Source of the DNA: a virus
IMG/VR virus record: IMGVR_UViG_3300046001_002113
Coordinates: 1 to 31,611 of that record
DNA length: 31,611 nucleotides
Direction: 5' to 3' (one strand)
Shown here: positions 28,101 through 31,611 of the stretch, piece after piece
Layout: every line of letters starts with the position of its first letter
Numbering within the stretch: position 1 is the stretch's first letter
The notes under the pieces: model-generated
The model's input: only the letters and a program-made list of their open reading frames with translations
Databases searched by the model: none
What the model was told of the DNA's origin: nothing
Made by a program: the position numbers and the translations under genes

Positions 28101-29746
28101 AAGTCCTCAGCCTCTTCAGTGGTGTCGGTGGGTTTGATATGGGTTTAGAGAACGCAGGTATGGAAACAGTGTTCCAATGCGAATGGGATAAACATGCCAA
28201 CAGCATCCTGTATAAGCATTGGCCTGATGTTCCTAAATGGGATGATGTATCAACGCTGACAGGCAAACACATCCTCGCTCACGCACCTGTCATAGATGTC
28301 GTTGCATGGGGTTCACCATGTCAAGACTTATCTGTTGCAGGCAAACGAGCAGGTTTAGAAGGTGGAAGATCAGGACTCTTCCACGAAGGAATCAGAATCA
28401 TCAAAGAACTACAGGAGGAAAGCAATGGACAATATCCAAGAATCTCTATTTGGGAAAACGTCGTCGGAGCCCTCAACTCCAACCGAGGTGCTGACTTCGG
28501 GATCATCCTCGATGAAATGGCTGAAGCAGGGGCGTTGGCAATCGAATGGAGTGTGCTGGATGCACAATACTTCGGAATACCCCAACGACGAAGGCGCGTG
28601 TTCGTCATCGCTATCTTCGATCCTGTCCTCGCCAACCGATGTCCAAGCCCGTTACTACCTGTCGCCGAAAGCTTGCCAGGGCATCTTGCGAAGAGCAAAC
28701 CGAAGAGGCAAAGTACTGCCACCACGCTTACAGAAGGCACTGGAACAGATGGTGCAATCGTCAACGCCATTGGAGCAAGCCTCTACCATAAACAAACAGT
28801 TGTGAATCAAGACGTGAATGCTGGTCATCTGGTGACAGAAGGATTTACACCCTCATCATTTGCCAACTATACGGAAGGTGTCGGCACACTTCGATCTAAC
28901 GGGGGTGACTTGGGAGGTGGAAGCGAAACTTTAGTTACTGAACCGTTCGTGAAGTCAAGCCGTGCGCAAACATCAGAAGATTCAGAAACATGGATACCAG
29001 GCGAAGTGAACCCCACACTCAACTCGTTTGATGTTGGTGACACCCGTGCCACAACAGCCATCGTTGAACCTGTTCTGATTGACGGGCAACGGGTTGGTGA
29101 TGTACGCATCTACACAGAACCAGTACAAACATTAGGCGCACGAATGGGAACAGGAGGCAACAACGTGCCAATGCTTGCGTTTGACACACAGTTTGGCAGT
29201 AATGCCAACGTGACAGAAGATGTCGCACCAACCCTCAAAGCATCACAACAATCACCGAGCGTTGCCTATCCAATAGATACTCGCAATGCGTTGCGTGATC
29301 CTGAAAAGTATGATGCACAAAACCGTCAAGGACTTGGCATTGGTGCAGACGGCGACCCGATGGCGACACTCACCTCAGCCCATGTGAACGCTGTTGCTTA
29401 CGATGAATACAACGACACCACTAACGAGGTGCATCAAGCGTTGCGAGCAGGCACCAAACAATCCACAGGTGTGTTGCTTGGCAGTGAAGTCGCTGCCACG
29501 TTGCGGTCAGGAGGTGATGGTGGCGTACCATCAAGCCGAGGCGAACATTTAGTTGCTGAACCAACAATGGCTGTGCGTAGGTTGACCCCACTCGAATGTG
29601 AACGCTTGATGGGTTGGCCTGATGATCACACTCGATACAAAGCTGACGGCACTGAGCAAGCCGACACCCACCGATACAAACAGTGTGGCAACGGAGTCGC
29701 GTCACCAGTAGCCCAATGGATAGCCAAACACATTCTCAACATCTAA
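28097..29746 (+). CDS. DNA cytosine-C5 methyltransferase with an expanded repeat region
   Basis: A 549-aa protein with the cytosine-C5 methyltransferase motifs: I FSGVGGFD (7-14), IV GSPCQDLS with catalytic C75, VI ENV (120-122), VIII QRRRRVFVI (163-171), and near the C-terminus RRLTPLECERLMGWPDDH and CGNGVASPVAQWI (motifs IX-X). The region from ~200 to ~480, where target recognition should lie, is made of about seven degenerate units of the pattern (P/A)TL(x)(S/A)..G...(V)AEP/AYD. It would protect phage DNA against restriction or regulate expression. No restriction endonuclease is nearby. A second gene, 28425-28805, is nested in another frame over motifs VI-VIII. Confidence 0.92.
   Translation: MKVLSLFSGVGGFDMGLENAGMETVFQCEWDKHANSILYKHWPDVPKWDDVSTLTGKHILAHAPVIDVVAWGSPCQDLSVAGKRAGLEGGRSGLFHEGIRIIKELQEESNGQYPRISIWENVVGALNSNRGADFGIILDEMAEAGALAIEWSVLDAQYFGIPQRRRRVFVIAIFDPVLANRCPSPLLPVAESLPGHLAKSKPKRQSTATTLTEGTGTDGAIVNAIGASLYHKQTVVNQDVNAGHLVTEGFTPSSFANYTEGVGTLRSNGGDLGGGSETLVTEPFVKSSRAQTSEDSETWIPGEVNPTLNSFDVGDTRATTAIVEPVLIDGQRVGDVRIYTEPVQTLGARMGTGGNNVPMLAFDTQFGSNANVTEDVAPTLKASQQSPSVAYPIDTRNALRDPEKYDAQNRQGLGIGADGDPMATLTSAHVNAVAYDEYNDTTNEVHQALRAGTKQSTGVLLGSEVAATLRSGGDGGVPSSRGEHLVAEPTMAVRRLTPLECERLMGWPDDHTRYKADGTEQADTHRYKQCGNGVASPVAQWIAKHILNI
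28425..28805 (+). CDS. Gene nested in another frame inside the DNA methyltransferase gene
   Basis: A 126-aa ORF from ATG 28425 with a perfect AGGAGG six bases upstream (28413-28418), although it lies wholly inside the methyltransferase gene. Its sequence is not a random shadow: MDNIQESLFGKTSSEPSTPT, MKWLKQGRWQSNGVCWMHNT, then LSPKACQGILRRANRRGK and LPPRLQKALEQM are patterns I recognise from a widespread phage protein found beside or within DNA methylase genes (…LSPKACxGILRRAxRRGKxLPPxLxxAL). At the same place the other frame encodes the conserved methyltransferase motifs VI and VIII, so both frames appear constrained. The protein's function is unknown; a partner or regulator of the methyltransferase is a reasonable guess. 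Confidence 0.75.
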   Translation: MDNIQESLFGKTSSEPSTPTEVLTSGSSSMKWLKQGRWQSNGVCWMHNTSEYPNDEGACSSSLSSILSSPTDVQARYYLSPKACQGILRRANRRGKVLPPRLQKALEQMVQSSTPLEQASTINKQL

Positions 29747-29765
29747 CTGAAAGCAACCCTGCGCA

Positions 29766-31611
29766 ATGACAACACTAGATACAGCACTCGCCTATACACG
29801 ATTAGGTATCAGAGTGGTACCAATCAAACCTGGACACAAATACCCTGGGATTGACAACTGGCAGAACCTCGCCACCGATGACACCGATGTGGTCACATCA
29901 TGGTTCACTGGTGACTACAAGAGCTACGGAATCGGTATCGCTACAGGTCGCACCAAACACGGACAGATATTTGTGGTCGATGTGGACGATAGGGATGAGT
30001 ACCGAGGGTCAGACACTTTGCACGACTTGGAGCAGCGTTACGGTGCGTTACCTGAAACGGTCACAGCAATTACCGGCACAGGAGGACAACACCTGTACTT
30101 CTACTCACCGGTTGAGGTACGGAATGATGCTGGGTCACGGCTTGGTGTGGGGTTAGATATTCGTGGTGAGGGTGGGCAGGTGTTAGCTGCACCGACAACA
30201 CATCCGAACGGCAAGCAATACCAGTGGGTTGATGGTTGGTCGCCTATGGAGAAACGGCCTGCTAACGCACCACAGTGGCTCCTAACGCTTCTCACCACCC
30301 AACCAGCCATGATCAAGCCCCAAGGCACAACAGACCTGTTCCTAGCTGACCCAACCACCCCGTCTGCTCGATACTGTGCGCAGACAACTTGGGAGCAGCT
30401 CCTCATCCCTGACGGCTGGACATTGGCAAAGACTGACCGACATGGTGAACAGCATTGGACACGACCAGGCAAAGACACCCGTGATGGCATCAGTGCCACC
30501 ATTGGACACAACGGCAACGATGCACTCATCGTGTTCACCTCAACCATCCCCTGGCTACCAGAAGGTGGCTACAACAGGTTTGGCTACATGGCTGCACGTG
30601 ACCACAACGGAGACTGGAAACAAGCAGCCAAAACCTTCCTAGCCCACAACACCACCCCAGCCGACACCACCATCATCACCCCCGACGAAATGCTCGACAT
30701 GCTCGTTGACTGGAAAACCTTCTGGAACCAAGACCACATCGTCGAAGACTGGATCGCCAAACCGTTGATCGCACGGGCAAGACAAACAGCCCTCTTCGCA
30801 GGAGCCAAAACAGGCAAGAGTTGGCTCACCCTCAATGTTGTTGCAGCCCTAGCCACAGGCAAACCAATCCTCGGACACCCACCCCAAACCCAAGTCCACT
30901 GCCTCTACCTTGACTACGAAATGGTTGAAGCCGACCTCTACGAACGCCTAGAACAATTCGGCTACACAGAAGACGACGACCTCTCACACCTCCACTACGC
31001 ACTTATCCCATCCCTACCACCACTCAACACAGCAGAAGGAGCCTCAGCCCTGATGCGCCTCTGTGAGCTGACCAAGGCTGAAGTGGTAGTGATAGACACC
31101 ACAGGACGAGCCATCGAAGGTGAAGAGAACTCTGCTGATAGTTATCGTGAGTTCGCCAGGACAACAGGACTCGGCCTCAAACGTGCCGGTATCGCCTGTG
31201 TACGCACAGACCACGCAGGCAAAGACGGTGGCAAGAAGCACGGCCAACGAGGCTCATCAGCCAAGAACGACGACGTGGACATCGTGTACCGATTAGACAA
31301 GACCGATGACGGACTGATGCTTGTACGCACCCACACACGGATCAGCTGGGTACCAGACAAAATAGACCTCATCGTCGAAGACATAGACGACATCACCACC
31401 ATCAGACAACGCACCAGAGCGACCAAAGGATGGACAGTCCAAGAGATAGACCTAGCCAAACACCTAGACACACTAGGCATCCCCAAGAACGCTGGAGTCA
31501 ACGAAGCGCAACGCATCGCCAAAGAACTTGGTGCCAAACTCGGACGCAAATCTGTACTCAGCCGAGCCATCCAATGTCGCCAACTACCCTCACCTGACCC
31601 CCTTCAAATCT
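29766..31611 (+). CDS. Bifunctional primase-polymerase with RepA-like helicase domain (3' partial)
   Basis: The ORF is open from ATG 29766 to the window edge (615 complete codons, no stop). The N-terminal prim-pol domain has GIRVVPIKPGHKYPGIDNWQ, FVVDVDD (D72, D74), GTGGQHLYF (H109) and LDIRGEGGQVLAAPTTHPNG (130-149). The middle is a RecA/AAA ATPase with Walker A GAKTGKS (346-352), HCLYLDYEM (378-386), VVVIDT (440-445) and HAGKDGG, as in RepA-type hexameric helicases. A winged-helix-like end starts near 555. It should unwind and prime the phage replication fork. The start is supported by position rather than by a clear SD. The C-terminus is missing. Confidence 0.9.
   Translation, partial: MTTLDTALAYTRLGIRVVPIKPGHKYPGIDNWQNLATDDTDVVTSWFTGDYKSYGIGIATGRTKHGQIFVVDVDDRDEYRGSDTLHDLEQRYGALPETVTAITGTGGQHLYFYSPVEVRNDAGSRLGVGLDIRGEGGQVLAAPTTHPNGKQYQWVDGWSPMEKRPANAPQWLLTLLTTQPAMIKPQGTTDLFLADPTTPSARYCAQTTWEQLLIPDGWTLAKTDRHGEQHWTRPGKDTRDGISATIGHNGNDALIVFTSTIPWLPEGGYNRFGYMAARDHNGDWKQAAKTFLAHNTTPADTTIITPDEMLDMLVDWKTFWNQDHIVEDWIAKPLIARARQTALFAGAKTGKSWLTLNVVAALATGKPILGHPPQTQVHCLYLDYEMVEADLYERLEQFGYTEDDDLSHLHYALIPSLPPLNTAEGASALMRLCELTKAEVVVIDTTGRAIEGEENSADSYREFARTTGLGLKRAGIACVRTDHAGKDGGKKHGQRGSSAKNDDVDIVYRLDKTDDGLMLVRTHTRISWVPDKIDLIVEDIDDITTIRQRTRATKGWTVQEIDLAKHLDTLGIPKNAGVNEAQRIAKELGAKLGRKSVLSRAIQCRQLPSPDPLQI

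Noticed and set aside
28097-29746. Restriction-modification system
   Set aside because: A C5 methyltransferase is present, but no restriction endonuclease gene is recognisable near it; a protective orphan phage methyltransferase is more likely.
1-31611. tRNA genes, integrase or attachment site
   Set aside because: No cloverleaf-like sequence or tyrosine/serine recombinase motif was found by eye; a tRNA scan would be needed to exclude a divergent tRNA.

Overview
The window is a contiguous piece of a tailed (siphovirus-type) bacteriophage genome, or of a prophage. All supported genes are on the + strand. They run from terminase, portal, capsid and tail genes, through lysis genes, into an early, recombination and replication block that leaves the right edge. 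No integrase, tRNA, rRNA, insertion sequence or CRISPR array is visible. A WhiB-family gene and a secreted protein with a long Thr-rich linker point to an actinobacterial host. The intermediate base composition and the Thr-rich secreted protein would suit aquatic Acidimicrobiia or a similar group, but that host assignment is inference.

Layout: 1-7437 is packaging and head (large terminase, a 50-aa membrane protein, portal, two accessory structural proteins, a multidomain prohead protease, major capsid protein), closed by a strong intrinsic terminator at 7483-7528. 7558-10161 is a cassette of three glycosyltransferase or glycosyltransferase-like genes inserted in the head module. 10174-12757 holds connector, tail terminator, tail tube, tail assembly chaperones with a -1 frameshift site (CCCTTTG at 12025-12031), and a neck protein. 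12800-13528 is a primase-like gene with its own promoter, wedged in front of the tape measure. 13538-17607 is tape measure, minor tail protein and an A+T-richer pair of probable tail-tip genes. 17613-20237 holds a secreted PA14/Thr-rich protein, small holin-like proteins and an M15 peptidase endolysin. 20176-21624 holds a helix-turn-helix protein, a metallophosphoesterase and a conserved hypothetical. From 21651 a strong promoter starts the early region: Cys/His mini-proteins, a ribbon-helix-helix repressor, an exported lysozyme-like protein, WhiB, a Holliday-junction-type nuclease, a RecB-like exonuclease, a putative ssDNA-binding protein, a train of tiny overlapping ORFs, a zinc-ribbon SAM methyltransferase, a cytosine-C5 DNA methyltransferase with a second gene nested inside it, and an open-ended primase-polymerase/helicase.

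How the genes work together: the left half builds and matures a capsid and tail and probably glycosylates a surface component. The middle lyses the host. The right half switches on early transcription, processes and modifies DNA and primes replication. The points most worth following up are the gene nested inside the DNA methyltransferase (28425-28805), the extra promoter-driven primase in the tail module, an LDTS[ED]LD motif shared by two structural proteins, the reading-frame conflict at the first glycosyltransferase, and several RNA-hairpin elements.
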